A DNA stretch of 64,000 nt from Viridibacillus sp050279675. GTDB lineage: Bacteria > Bacillota > Bacilli > Bacillales_A > Planococcaceae. The stretch spans positions 1-64,000 of the forward strand of contig NZ_JBNNUK010000005.1 of NCBI RefSeq assembly GCF_050279675.1, written 5' to 3'. This document shows positions 42,149-51,756 of the stretch, in pieces (position 1 is the first letter of the stretch; each line of letters starts with the position of its first letter). The notes under the pieces were generated by a model. The model searched no databases. It saw nothing but the letters and a program-made list of their open reading frames with translations, and was not told the DNA's origin. Made by a program: the position numbers and the translations under genes.

Positions 42149-43702
42149 ATGTTATTAGAAGCAAATGAATTGCAGTATTCAATTAAGGATAGAGAAGTTT
42201 TTAATATAGGAAAGTTACAAATCAATGACCATGATCGCATTGGTTTAATCGGTATAAATGGCTCTGGAAAAACGACATTGCTTGAAGTTTTGGCAGGATT
42301 GAAAGAACCCGAGAGCGGATATGTGAAAGCTTACAGTACGATAGAACTTGTACCACAGTTAAAGGAATCGACATCTGCAAAGAGTGGTGGGGAAGTTACA
42401 AAGGCTTATATACAAGGTGCACTAGCGAAGAGTGCCCGTCTACTAATAACGGATGAACCAACAACTCATTTAGACACGCTTCATGTGGAATGGCTTGAAG
42501 GAGAGTTACTAAAAAGAGGTGGCGCATTATTAATCGTATCCCATGACCGTGCATTTCTAGATGCAGTTTGTACGAAAATTTGGGAGCTGGAAGACGGAGG
42601 ATTAAAAGAATATAAAGGGAATTATTCAGACTATGTTGAGCAAAAGAAAATTGAGAAAAAACAGCAAGAAGCATCTTACGAAAAATATACAACTAAGAAA
42701 AAACAGTTAGAGGAAGCCTTAGTTTTAAAAGAAAAGAAGGCAGTAAGAGCAGCAAAAGCACCGAAATCAGTGAGTAAATTGGAAGCATCCAAAACAAAAC
42801 CGTATTTTGCAAAAAAACAAAAGAAATTACAAAAAACAGCCAAAGCAATTGAAATGAGATTAGAGCAATTAGAAAAGGTGGAGAAAGTAAAAAATCCGGT
42901 TGCGATTAAAATGGATTTACCAAACGCTGAAACGGTGAAGGGTAAAATTATAATACGAGTAGAAGATGTTGAAGGTCGTGTAGGAGAGCGATTGCTTTGG
43001 CAAAAAAGCAGTTTTCAAATACGGGGAGGAGATAAGGTTGCTATTACCGGGAATAATGGTAGTGGAAAAACGACTTTGCTAAAGAAAATCGTTGGGCAAG
43101 GAAAAAGTATGACCATTTCACCGGCAGTGAAAGTCGGTTATTTCAGTCAAAACTTGAACGTGTTAGATGTTGAGAAATCTATTTTAGAAAATGTCAGCGA
43201 ACTATCTGTACAAGATGAGACATTTATTAGAACCGTACTGGCAAGGCTTCATTTTTATAGGGATGATGTATATAAAAAGGTAGGGGTGCTCAGTGGCGGT
43301 GAGCGTGTGAAAGTAGCGCTTGCTAAAATTTTCGTCAGTGATGTAAATACGTTGATATTAGATGAACCGACGAATTTCCTTGATATAGATGCAGTCGAGT
43401 CATTTGAATCGCTCTTAAAAGAATACGAAGGAACAATCATCTTCGTATCTCATGATCGACGTTTTGTAGAAAATATTTCTACTCGACAGTTAAAAATTGA
43501 GAAGGGTAAACTTCAATTTTTTGAAGGGCCTTTAAAAGAAAGTGTGCAAACAAAGAAAACGAAAGCACCTGATAACAAGGAAAATGAGTTATTAATCTTG
43601 AATTTAAAGATTTCTGAAGTGTTAGGGCGACTTAGTGTAGAACCTACAAAGGAGCTTGAAAGTGAATTTCAACGACTAATAGAAAAAAAACGTAAATTAT
43701 AA
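42149..43702 (+). CDS. Vga-type ABC-F ribosomal protection protein
   Basis: The 517-residue protein has two ABC-F ATPase domains without membrane segments: Walker A 'GINGSGKTTLLEV' and 'GNNGSGKTTLLKK', Walker B 'LLITDEPTTHLD' and 'TLILDEPTNFLD', signature 'LSGGERVKVAL'. A charged interdomain linker (about 165-265) and a C-terminal extension ending FQRLIEKKRKL are present. Several blocks (YFSQNL, ARLHFYRDDVYK, ESLLKEYEGTIIFVSHDR) are nearly those of Vga(A). These proteins eject pleuromutilin, lincosamide and streptogramin A drugs from ribosomes. ATG 42149 (or TTG 42146) follows AGGGGAG; an 81-codon in-frame upstream extension is leader RNA. Confidence 0.9.
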   Translation: MLLEANELQYSIKDREVFNIGKLQINDHDRIGLIGINGSGKTTLLEVLAGLKEPESGYVKAYSTIELVPQLKESTSAKSGGEVTKAYIQGALAKSARLLITDEPTTHLDTLHVEWLEGELLKRGGALLIVSHDRAFLDAVCTKIWELEDGGLKEYKGNYSDYVEQKKIEKKQQEASYEKYTTKKKQLEEALVLKEKKAVRAAKAPKSVSKLEASKTKPYFAKKQKKLQKTAKAIEMRLEQLEKVEKVKNPVAIKMDLPNAETVKGKIIIRVEDVEGRVGERLLWQKSSFQIRGGDKVAITGNNGSGKTTLLKKIVGQGKSMTISPAVKVGYFSQNLNVLDVEKSILENVSELSVQDETFIRTVLARLHFYRDDVYKKVGVLSGGERVKVALAKIFVSDVNTLILDEPTNFLDIDAVESFESLLKEYEGTIIFVSHDRRFVENISTRQLKIEKGKLQFFEGPLKESVQTKKTKAPDNKENELLILNLKISEVLGRLSVEPTKELESEFQRLIEKKRKL

Positions 43703-43704
43703 TA

Positions 43705-43750
43705 GTAGAACCTCAAAAAGGGTGAAAGACTTCCTTTTTGGGGTTCTATT
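43705..43750 (+). terminator. Intrinsic terminator of the vga-like gene
   Basis: AGAACCTCAAAAAGG (43707-43721) pairs with CCTTTTTGGGGTTCT (43733-43747) with G-U pairs, followed by ATTATTTAT. The stem is long, with a 10-nt loop. Confidence 0.8.
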
Positions 43751-43778
43751 ATTTATATCTAATTTTCTAGTGGTCTTC

Positions 43779-43939
43779 ATGGCAGTAATATTAGCGATTA
43801 TTATAATGATGTTCTTTATCTATACAATGAAAAGTACAACTGAAGTGCGGATGAGCGGTTGCAAATAGAACGTGAAAATCTACAAGTTCAACAAAAAACG
43901 CTAACAGAAATGAATGAGCGAATTATATATATAGAATAA
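43779..43939 (+). pseudogene. Frameshifted small membrane/coiled-coil protein
   Basis: ATG 43779 opens a membrane helix (MAVILAIIIMMFFIYTMKST) in a frame that stops soon after. Shifting by one base at about 43850 gives a charged coiled coil (DERLQIERENLQVQQKTLTE) to the TAA at 43937. Helix plus short coiled coil is a common small-protein design. The rest of the gap to 44243 holds only scattered coding-like scraps (DDPNKFAEVFKLGVIK near 44000-44048) with stops, and no intact gene. Confidence 0.4.
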
Positions 43940-44243
43940 ATGTTAAAAGGGGTTGAATAAATAAAAAATGGATATACTAATATTGAAAGAACTTAAGATG
44001 ATCCAAATAAATTCGCAGAAGTTTTCAAATTAGGCGTCATTAAATAGAAGGGCAAGATCTTCATGTTAATCAAATGAAATATAAGGTAATTATTTAAAAT
44101 AAAAAGATTATTTAAATAATTTTCAAAATATTATCAAAGATAGAATTTGATTGAAAAGCCCTATTTGATAAGGTTTTTGAGCTATTTGAAAGAAAAAGTG
44201 TAATGTGGAATTCTGTTCTTTTGTTTTTTATTCGTTACAACAC

Positions 44244-44272
44244 TTGCATATCTCGTAAGTGCATGGTATTAT
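44244..44272 (+). promoter_or_regulatory. Promoter of the cold-shock gene
   Basis: TTGCAT (44244-44249) and TATTAT (44267-44272) are 17 bp apart. Transcription would start near 44280 and give a 5' untranslated region of about 112 nt, as usual for csp genes, in which RNA structure controls translation at low temperature. Confidence 0.65.
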
Positions 44273-44391
44273 GAGGTTAGTTATTTTTGTTCGGTGCAAA
44301 GGGCAGTATAAGTTTGACTTGTCGTCTGGACCATCACTTTGGACAAGGATAGTAATACAATGTGTGGATATCACACTAGGAGGCAACAATA

Positions 44392-44592
44392 ATGGAACAA
44401 GGTACAGTAAAATGGTTTAACGCAGAAAAAGGATTTGGATTTATCGAACGCGAAAACGGAGATGACGTATTCGTACACTTCTCAGCAATCCAAAGTGAAG
44501 GATTCAAATCTTTAGACGAAGGTCAAAAAGTTACTTTTGACGTTGAGCAAGGCGCACGTGGCGCTCAAGCTGCTAACGTTCAAAAAGCTTAA
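44392..44592 (+). CDS. Cold-shock protein (Csp family)
   Basis: The 66-residue OB-fold protein has RNP1 'KGFGFIER' (13-20) and RNP2 'DVFVHFSAI' (25-33) and starts MEQGTVKWFNAEKG, typical of Bacillus CspB/CspD. It binds single-stranded RNA and DNA as a chaperone. AGGAGG lies 8 nt before the ATG. The gene is monocistronic, with a long leader and its own terminator. Confidence 0.96.
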   Translation: MEQGTVKWFNAEKGFGFIERENGDDVFVHFSAIQSEGFKSLDEGQKVTFDVEQGARGAQAANVQKA

Positions 44593-44607
44593 TTTGAACT
44601 AGCTGTA

Positions 44608-44646
44608 GAAAAAACCGATTCTCTTTTGAGAGTCGGTTTTTTTATT
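44608..44646 (+). terminator. Intrinsic terminator of csp
   Basis: AAAAAACCGATTCTC (about 44609-44623) pairs with GAGAGTCGGTTTTTT (about 44629-44643), with a T-run. Confidence 0.88.
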
Positions 44647-44885
44647 GTCTTTTTTATTTTCCATAGTGTGGCGAACAATGGTGCATTTACTAGATAGCAC
44701 ATAAACTCATATTGCGATGATGAGAGTATGTCAAATTGCTTCAACACGTTTACGTATAATACTTTGAGGAAAAGTGAAACATATGATTAGTGCAATATAG
44801 TGAAGCTTTATATTCTTTAACTTCTGCAATTGAACTATTTCAACTTCAAATTGAAGAAAACTTAATTATGAGGGTGTTGAAAAAA

Positions 44886-46058
44886 GTGAAGGAATTTTAC
44901 GCAGATTTACATATTCATATTGGTCGTACCAAAAGTGGTAGACCTGTAAAAATTACAGGAAGCAAAAGGTTAAATTTACGACGTATTTTAGAAGCGGCGA
45001 GTGAACGAAAGGGTATTGACCTAATAGGCATTATAGATTGTCATTCTCCAGAGGTCATTGAAGAAATTGATGAGATGATACAAGATGGAGAGATGGTGGA
45101 AATTGCTGATGGAGGGTTACAGTTCGGAAACTCTACCTTGATACTTGGTTCAGAAATTGAAATATACGATGAGCACTGCCACGGACCCATTCACGTCCTT
45201 GCTTATTTTCCAACTATTGAAATTATGAAAATTTTTTCGATGTGGATGAGTGGCTATGTGAAGAATATCAATTTAAGTTCTCAACGTGTTTATTGTGATG
45301 GTATTACACTTCAAAAGAAAGTGCGTTCACTTGGAGGTTTATTTATTCCTGCGCATGTGTTTACTCCTTTTAAAAGCTTATACGGTAAAGGTGTATTATT
45401 TAGTTTAAGTGAGGTATTTGATCCATCTATGATAGATGGAATTGAGCTTGGTTTAAGCTCAGATACGTATATGGTGAGAGGTATAAAAGAGTTAGAGCAA
45501 TATACCTTTTTAACGAATTCAGATGCCCATTCTGTCGGTAAAATTGCAAGAGAATATCAAAAAATGAGACTTGATCATGCAAGTTTTACTGAATTACAAA
45601 AAGCGCTTCAAGAAAAAGACGGACGAGCTATTGTTGCTAATTATGGTTTAAACCCTTTGCTTGGAAAATACCATCAAACGGTTTGTGGTGGCTGTGCTGC
45701 AAAAGTAGATGAGGGCTTATCAGAATGCCCTGTATGTCACAAACATAATATCATTAAAGGTGTTGCCACTAGAATTAAGGAGCTATCTGAAAGTGAAGAG
45801 AGCGAACGACCTAGACCGCCATATATTCATCAAGTTCCGCTAGATTTCATACCAGGACTCGGACCGAAATCACTAGAACGCTTACTTCTTGCAGTTGGGA
45901 CAGAAATGAATATTTTGCAAAAAGCAACTTATCAAGAGTTAGCAGCAGTAGTGCCAGAAAAATTAGTTCGTTATATTGACCAATCACGCAAAGGGGAGTT
46001 GTTAATAGAAGTTGGTGGTGGAGGTAAGTATGGTAAGGTACAAAAAGAAGAGTCTTAA
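44886..46058 (+). CDS. Endonuclease Q-like PHP domain protein
   Basis: The 390-residue protein begins MKEFYADLHIHIGRT, a PHP-domain metal motif, and continues with 'IGIIDCHSPEV', 'LGSEIEIYD' and 'LTNSDAHS'. A zinc knuckle 'CGGCAAKVDEGLSECPVCH' (about 297-315) and a helix-hairpin-helix-like 'IPGLGPKSLERLL' (about 350-362) follow. This is the architecture of endonuclease Q, which cleaves DNA 5' of deaminated bases. GTG 44886 is chosen (AGGGTG 9 nt upstream) because it gives the conserved N-terminus. I believe B. subtilis YqxK is the relative. Confidence 0.82.
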   Translation: MKEFYADLHIHIGRTKSGRPVKITGSKRLNLRRILEAASERKGIDLIGIIDCHSPEVIEEIDEMIQDGEMVEIADGGLQFGNSTLILGSEIEIYDEHCHGPIHVLAYFPTIEIMKIFSMWMSGYVKNINLSSQRVYCDGITLQKKVRSLGGLFIPAHVFTPFKSLYGKGVLFSLSEVFDPSMIDGIELGLSSDTYMVRGIKELEQYTFLTNSDAHSVGKIAREYQKMRLDHASFTELQKALQEKDGRAIVANYGLNPLLGKYHQTVCGGCAAKVDEGLSECPVCHKHNIIKGVATRIKELSESEESERPRPPYIHQVPLDFIPGLGPKSLERLLLAVGTEMNILQKATYQELAAVVPEKLVRYIDQSRKGELLIEVGGGGKYGKVQKEES

Positions 46059-46120
46059 TGATTTTCAGTGTGAAAAGCTTTCGACGAATGGATTAGCCAT
46101 TTGCCGCAAGCTTATTTTGT

Positions 46121-47764
46121 TTATTTTCCTGCGTTACTTTGACTGATGAGATGTTGATATTCTTCATCGATTAGCGCAATGTCTAATCGTTCAAACAACG
46201 GCTCTACAAATTGAATGGATGTTGGTAATTCCACTAATTCATGCCACGAGACATCATTAATTCCAAGCATGTCTCGAATTTTCTTTGTTGAGAATGGTAC
46301 AAAGGGTTCTAGTAATTGTGATAAATTCGCAATGATATAGACGCATGTTGCAAGTGTATTCGCACAACCAACTTCATCATCTTTTACTTGTAACCATGGT
46401 TGTTGTTCGTCAAAGTATTTATTGGCCTGGCGGATGTAAGAAAAGATTTCTTCAAGTGGTGCTTTGAAATGCCCTTGTTCAATCGCGATAGCTACTTCAT
46501 CATATAGTTTTTGCGTTTGAAGTTTGATTGAAGTATTCAGCATGCCTTTAGGAATTTGTTTATCGAATGATTTTTCGATAAATTTAAATGTCCTGTTAAC
46601 GAAATTTCCATATGCACCTAGGAGCTCGCTGTTGTGACTATAAATAAACTCGCGCCAAGAAAAGTCTGTGTCTCGATTTTCTGGTGCATTAATCGTCAAG
46701 AAATATCGAATTGTATCTGCATCGTATTTTTCAATAATATATGGTACCCATACCGCCCAGTTTAGACTAGTGGAGAGTTTTCTTTTCTCTAGTGTTAAGT
46801 ATTCATTTGAAACAATATGTGTTGGGAGGGCAGGGCTATTTAATCCCATTAAAATAGCAGGCCAAATAATTGTATGGAAAGGGATATTATCTTTCCCATG
46901 AACGTAATAAGTGATTGTGTCGCTATTCCATAAATCTTGAACGTTTTTCTGATGCTGTTTTGCCCATTCTAAAGTAGCAGTGTAATATCCTGACACGGCT
47001 TCAATCCAAACATATATTTTCTTACCGTCAAAACCATCTATTGGTACATCGATTCCGTTTGGTAAATCTCTCGTAACGGCTCTATCAGGTACGCCTTCTG
47101 ATAAGTATCGTTCGGATAAGTCAATTGCATTTTGGCGCCATGCTTTTTGTTCCTTTGCATTTTGTACATAGTGTTCTAATGCGTTTTGCATCTTACTAAA
47201 TGCAAAGTAAAAATGCTCGGTTTCTTTCACGATGGGTTGATTGCCACATATTTTACATCGTCTATCGATTAAATCGAGTGGGTCTAATATTGTTGAGCAA
47301 TGATCACATTGATCCCCACGTGCCTTGCTACCGCATACTGGACAGATTCCTTCGACAAAACGGTCCGGCAAAAACTGCTTGTCGTATTCGCAATACGTTT
47401 GTTCAATTGTTTTTTTATATAAAAAGCTGTTATCTAGTAGCTCCAAAAAGATATTTTTTACAGCTTGATGGTGGTGTACAGCATCGGTACGCGTATATAA
47501 ATCGTAAGTAAAACCCAGTTTGTTAAAACAGGTTGTAAATTCTTCATGATATCGATCTGCAATTTCTTTTACAGTAACACCTTCTTGATTTGCTCTTATA
47601 GAAATTGGCGTTCCGTTACAGTCGCTACCGGATACATAAAGAACGTTTTCTTTCTTTAATCGATAATATCTAGCTAAAATATCTCCTGGTAATAATGCCG
47701 CAATATGCCCTAAATGTAATGCTCCGTTCGCATAAGGCCATGCTCCACCAATAACAATATTCAT
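46121..47764 (-). CDS. metG: Methionyl-tRNA synthetase, short form (type 2-like)
   Basis: The 547-residue class I synthetase has the HIGH-type motif 'HLGHI' (about 17-21), a zinc region with two knuckles ('CPVCGSKARGDQCDHC' and 'CKICGN', about 142-174), the Met-pocket region 'KIYVWIEAVSGYYTATLEW' and a KMSKS-type loop 'RKLSTSLNWAVW' (about 330). It lacks the C-terminal tRNA-binding domain of the main Bacillus enzyme and resembles the archaeal/E. coli-like MetRS2, sometimes a second, inhibitor-tolerant copy. GGAGGG precedes the ATG. A T-box leader lies upstream. Confidence 0.9.
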   Translation of the reverse strand: MNIVIGGAWPYANGALHLGHIAALLPGDILARYYRLKKENVLYVSGSDCNGTPISIRANQEGVTVKEIADRYHEEFTTCFNKLGFTYDLYTRTDAVHHHQAVKNIFLELLDNSFLYKKTIEQTYCEYDKQFLPDRFVEGICPVCGSKARGDQCDHCSTILDPLDLIDRRCKICGNQPIVKETEHFYFAFSKMQNALEHYVQNAKEQKAWRQNAIDLSERYLSEGVPDRAVTRDLPNGIDVPIDGFDGKKIYVWIEAVSGYYTATLEWAKQHQKNVQDLWNSDTITYYVHGKDNIPFHTIIWPAILMGLNSPALPTHIVSNEYLTLEKRKLSTSLNWAVWVPYIIEKYDADTIRYFLTINAPENRDTDFSWREFIYSHNSELLGAYGNFVNRTFKFIEKSFDKQIPKGMLNTSIKLQTQKLYDEVAIAIEQGHFKAPLEEIFSYIRQANKYFDEQQPWLQVKDDEVGCANTLATCVYIIANLSQLLEPFVPFSTKKIRDMLGINDVSWHELVELPTSIQFVEPLFERLDIALIDEEYQHLISQSNAGK

Positions 47765-47774
47765 TAAAAAATCC

Positions 47775-48025
47775 CTCCTAAAATAAAAAAACTCGCCCTA
47801 ATCAAAATAATTGATCAGGACGAGATTATATACCCGTGTTACCACCTTCGTTTGCAAACAGCTTGCACCATTTGCCTTCATCAGTACGCCAATTAGGGAT
47901 ACTGTTGCTGTTATAACGAGTGCCTTTCTCGTCGTAGCCTACTAAATAAATCGTTCGGTACGAAGCTCAGAGGTCATTTTCAAATAGTAAAGTTCACTTC
48001 ATTTCCACCAACAGAAGCTCTCTAG
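47775..48025 (-). promoter_or_regulatory. T-box riboswitch controlling metG
   Basis: On the minus strand, the sequence CGAAGGTGGTAACACGGG (47850-47833) is a T-box core, followed by a terminator whose arms are CTCGTCCTGATCAA (47824-47811) and TTGATTAGGGCGAG (47805-47792) with a T-run. About 170 nt upstream of it form the Stem I region. An ATG triplet at 47977-47975, just before ACCTCTGAGC, is a good candidate specifier codon for methionine (inference). Uncharged tRNA-Met would stabilise the antiterminator and switch metG on. Confidence 0.88.
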
Positions 48026-48200
48026 ACAACTTAATTTATTTTACTTTTCCTCATCAACGCGTGTTTCTATATGTTGAAAAGAAGTATAAAACACTATTGA
48101 TGGAAAAGCAAGTATATTTCGAATAATGGATTAGCTATTGAATGAGGATGAATCTAATAATATGTTATAATTATCTAATTTACAAAATTGGAGGAAGACT

Positions 48201-49943
48201 ATGCAAGCTGTAAAAAAGATACTACAGTTTTTAAAACCGTATAGATGGTTGGCCATTTTAGGGCCGTTATTGATGGTAGTCGAAGTAACGATGGACTTAA
48301 TTCAACCGACTATTATGCAACATATTATCGATACAGGTATTGCTAATCAAGATCATACATATGTTGTGAAAATGGGCATTCTAATGATTGTCAGTGCAAT
48401 AGTCGGGCTTATTGGTGGAGTAGGTTGTTCCATTTTTAGTGCTAAGACAGCTGTCCATTTTGCAACGGATATTAGAAAGGATATATTTAATACAATTACT
48501 TGTTTTTCGAGTAGTAATAGAGAATCGTTTGGGACCGGAAAGCTTATTACGATAATGACAAGTGACGTAGAGGCACTACAACGTGCTTTACTGATGACTT
48601 TGAAAATTTTTGTACGTGGCCCCTTATTATTTGTCGGAAGTATTGTCATAGTGTTTATGACTGCTAGAGAGCTATTTCCAGTACTACTCATAGTAGTGCC
48701 GATCTTAATAATCTGTATCTATTTTTTCACGAAATTATCAGGTGCTATGTTTGGTAAAGTACAGCAAGCGATAGATGCAGTGAATACAAAATTGCAGGAA
48801 AATTTAGCTGGAATTCGCGTTATTAAAGCATTTAATCGAAAACGCCATCAAATTGAACATTTTACGGATGTTAATGATCAATTAACAAAACGAACAATCA
48901 CTGCAGACCAAGTCGTAGCGGTTTTGATGCCTTTGACAATGTTTGTCATTAATATGGGGATTATTGCGGCACTTTGGTTTGGAGCAATAAAGGTGGATAA
49001 TGGTACGCTACAGGTAGGTGTTATTTTAGCATTTATAAATTATTTAACGATAATAATGAATGGTCTAATTTCTAGTAGTATGGTGTTAATGCAAATTGCC
49101 CGCGCTTTTCCCTCTGCAAATCGAGTGCATCAAATACTTGCAACACCAATTGACATCCAAAATACTGAAAAACCTATCCAACTAGATGAAGCAATAGGTG
49201 CTGTTACTTTTGAAAATGTAAGCTTTAGCTATAGTAAAAATGGAGAGCAAGTGTTGAAAAACATTTCATTTACTGCGCACCCAGGAGATTTTATAGGCAT
49301 TATTGGAACAACAGGCAGCGGGAAGTCAACGCTTGTTAAAATGATACCAAGACTTTTTGATGTGGATCAAGGACAAATCTTCATAGATGATATACCGCTT
49401 AAGCAGTATGATTTAGAAACGCTTAGAGAAAACATTGGATTTACACCACAAAAAGCAACGCTATTTTCGGGGTCAATAAAAGAAAATTTACAATATGGGT
49501 ATCAAAAAAGTATAGAAAAAGATATGTATAAAGCACTTGATGCTGCGAGTGCTACGGAATTTGTTGAGAAATTAAAAGATAATTTACAGCACAATTTAAC
49601 ACAAGGTGCAACAAACTTATCAGGTGGACAAAGACAGCGTTTAGCTTTAGCAAGAGCTTTTATCAGAAAGCCATCCATCCTTATCCTAGATGATACTACT
49701 TCTGCAGTTGATAGTATTTCAGAAAAGAATATACAACAGGCAATTGCAACAGATTATCAAAAAACGACAACTTTTATAGTGGCTTCTAAAATTTCCTCCA
49801 TTATCAATGCCAATAAAATTTTAGTAATGGAAGACGGAGCGATTGTTGGTATGGGGACTCATGAAGAATTGCTTGAAAATAATAAAGTCTATCAAGAAAT
49901 TTACGATACCCAAGTGGAAAAAGGAGGGGTATTAAGTGAATAA
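48201..49943 (+). CDS. Heterodimeric ABC exporter, subunit with degenerate ATP site
   Basis: The 580-residue protein is an ABC_membrane plus ATPase fusion. Walker A 'GTTGSGKSTLVKM' and signature 'NLSGGQRQRLALARAF' are normal. Walker B reads 'ILILDDTTSAVD' (Asp instead of the catalytic Glu) and the H-loop reads 'FIVASKISSI' (no His). It should therefore form the non-hydrolysing site of a heterodimer with the next gene, as in YfiB/YfiC- or LmrCD-like exporters. GGAGGAAG precedes the ATG. It overlaps the partner gene by 8 bp. Confidence 0.88.
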   Translation: MQAVKKILQFLKPYRWLAILGPLLMVVEVTMDLIQPTIMQHIIDTGIANQDHTYVVKMGILMIVSAIVGLIGGVGCSIFSAKTAVHFATDIRKDIFNTITCFSSSNRESFGTGKLITIMTSDVEALQRALLMTLKIFVRGPLLFVGSIVIVFMTARELFPVLLIVVPILIICIYFFTKLSGAMFGKVQQAIDAVNTKLQENLAGIRVIKAFNRKRHQIEHFTDVNDQLTKRTITADQVVAVLMPLTMFVINMGIIAALWFGAIKVDNGTLQVGVILAFINYLTIIMNGLISSSMVLMQIARAFPSANRVHQILATPIDIQNTEKPIQLDEAIGAVTFENVSFSYSKNGEQVLKNISFTAHPGDFIGIIGTTGSGKSTLVKMIPRLFDVDQGQIFIDDIPLKQYDLETLRENIGFTPQKATLFSGSIKENLQYGYQKSIEKDMYKALDAASATEFVEKLKDNLQHNLTQGATNLSGGQRQRLALARAFIRKPSILILDDTTSAVDSISEKNIQQAIATDYQKTTTFIVASKISSIINANKILVMEDGAIVGMGTHEELLENNKVYQEIYDTQVEKGGVLSE

Positions 49944-51756
49944 ACAACAAACTAATCAACCCCGTAACGGATTAGAACGTGGACCACATTTTCGTGGTCC
50001 TGTTGTGAAACCGAAAAACCAAAAACAAACGCTAAAACGAATTTGGGATTATGTGAAACAGCAGCGAATGCAACTCATAGGAGCCATTTTCCTCGTTATA
50101 TTGACAACGGTTTTAAGTTTAGCAGGACCACTTCTAATTGGTGTAATCGTAGATGATTATATTATTACAAAAGATTTAAGTGGCACGGCCAAAATGTTAT
50201 TTATTTTGGCGGGTGTATATGTATTAACGTCAATTTTCACTTGGCTTCAAACATATGTCATGATCAATGCAGCGTTAAAAACGATTCAAAAGCTAAGATT
50301 AGATCTATTTGAAAAGTTGCATTCACTTTCATTACGTTTCTTTGACAAAAGGTCACAAGGGGATTTAATGAGTCGTGTAACAAATGATATTGATAACTTA
50401 AATGTTGCATTGAGCCAAAGTGTCGTTCAAATTGTTTCATCAATACTAACGTTGATTGGTACGAGCATTGCAATGTTCATACTAAGTTGGCAGTTAGCGA
50501 TTGTCACTTTAACCATTATTCCGCTAATCGTATTCGTATCGAAACAAATTATTAAAAAGAGTAGTGTGAACTATTCTGAAAGACAACGTGATTTAGGGGT
50601 ATTAAACGGCTATATCGAAGAGACTATAACTGGCTCTGAAGTAATTACTCTATTTGGTCAAGAAAAAATGACGACTGCACATTTTGCAAAGGTCAATGAA
50701 AGTTTGAGAACATCCGCTATGAAGGCTGAAATAACTTCTGGCTTTCTTGGACCCATTAATAACTTTATGAACAATCTTGGTTTAGGGTTAGTGATTGGGA
50801 CAGGGGCACTGATGGCGGTAAGTGATCATACATCAATCGGCGTCATTGCGGCATTTGTAACGTATACACGTCAATTTTTCCGACCAATTAATCAGCTATC
50901 TAATTTGTTGAATACATTTCAATCTGCCATTGCAGGAGCAGAGCGTGTGTTTGAGATAATGGATGAAAAACCAGAACGAATTGATGGACCAAATGCAATT
51001 GTAAAGGAACAGCTTAAAGGGGATGTTTCATTCCGCGATGTTACTTTTTCGTATGATATAGGTAAACCAGTCTTAAAGAATATTTCATTTCAAGCAAAAG
51101 CAGGTGAAACGATTGCGCTTGTGGGTCCTACAGGGTCAGGGAAGACAACGATTATTAATTTGCTGACAAGATTTTATGATATTGATCAAGGTGAAATATT
51201 ACTAGATAACGAAGATATTCGTTCTTATAAAATAGCCAATGTCCGTGAAAAGGTTGGCGTTGTATTGCAAGATACGTATTTGTTTTCTGGAACAATTATG
51301 GATAATATCCGCTATGGTCGACTTGATGCATCAGATGATGAAGTCATTCAAGCTGCGAAGGTGGCATATGCTCATTCGTTTATAAAATACTTACCAGATC
51401 AATATCAAACGGTGATTAAGTCAGGTGGAGTGAATTTAAGTCAAGGACAACGCCAACTGCTGGCAATTGCAAGAGCCATTTTAGAAGATGCGGATATTCT
51501 TATTCTTGATGAGGCCACCTCTAGTGTAGATACACGTACTGAGGTGCAGATTCAAAAAGGCCTAAAACATTTAATGACTGGTCGAACGAGTTTTGTCATA
51601 GCACACCGTTTAAAAACGATAGAAAATGCCGATAAAATACTTGTTATTAGAGACGGAGAAATAATAGAGCGTGGCAATCATAAAGAACTCATAGAGCAAC
51701 AAGGATTTTATGCTGAATTACAAAGGAAATTAGATATTCTACCAACATCATCTTAA
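49936..51756 (+). CDS. Heterodimeric ABC exporter, catalytic subunit
   Basis: The 606-residue partner has an N-terminal cytosolic extension, six membrane helices and a full ATPase domain: Walker A 'GPTGSGKTTIINL', signature 'NLSQGQRQLLAIARAI', Walker B 'ILILDEATSSVD' and H-loop 'FVIAHRLKTI'. It supplies the catalytic Glu and His lacking in the first subunit, although its own signature has LSQGQ. The pair resembles YfiB/YfiC multidrug exporters. GTG 49936 lies inside the end of the first gene behind GGAGGGG, so translation is coupled. Confidence 0.88.
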   Translation: MNKQQTNQPRNGLERGPHFRGPVVKPKNQKQTLKRIWDYVKQQRMQLIGAIFLVILTTVLSLAGPLLIGVIVDDYIITKDLSGTAKMLFILAGVYVLTSIFTWLQTYVMINAALKTIQKLRLDLFEKLHSLSLRFFDKRSQGDLMSRVTNDIDNLNVALSQSVVQIVSSILTLIGTSIAMFILSWQLAIVTLTIIPLIVFVSKQIIKKSSVNYSERQRDLGVLNGYIEETITGSEVITLFGQEKMTTAHFAKVNESLRTSAMKAEITSGFLGPINNFMNNLGLGLVIGTGALMAVSDHTSIGVIAAFVTYTRQFFRPINQLSNLLNTFQSAIAGAERVFEIMDEKPERIDGPNAIVKEQLKGDVSFRDVTFSYDIGKPVLKNISFQAKAGETIALVGPTGSGKTTIINLLTRFYDIDQGEILLDNEDIRSYKIANVREKVGVVLQDTYLFSGTIMDNIRYGRLDASDDEVIQAAKVAYAHSFIKYLPDQYQTVIKSGGVNLSQGQRQLLAIARAILEDADILILDEATSSVDTRTEVQIQKGLKHLMTGRTSFVIAHRLKTIENADKILVIRDGEIIERGNHKELIEQQGFYAELQRKLDILPTSS

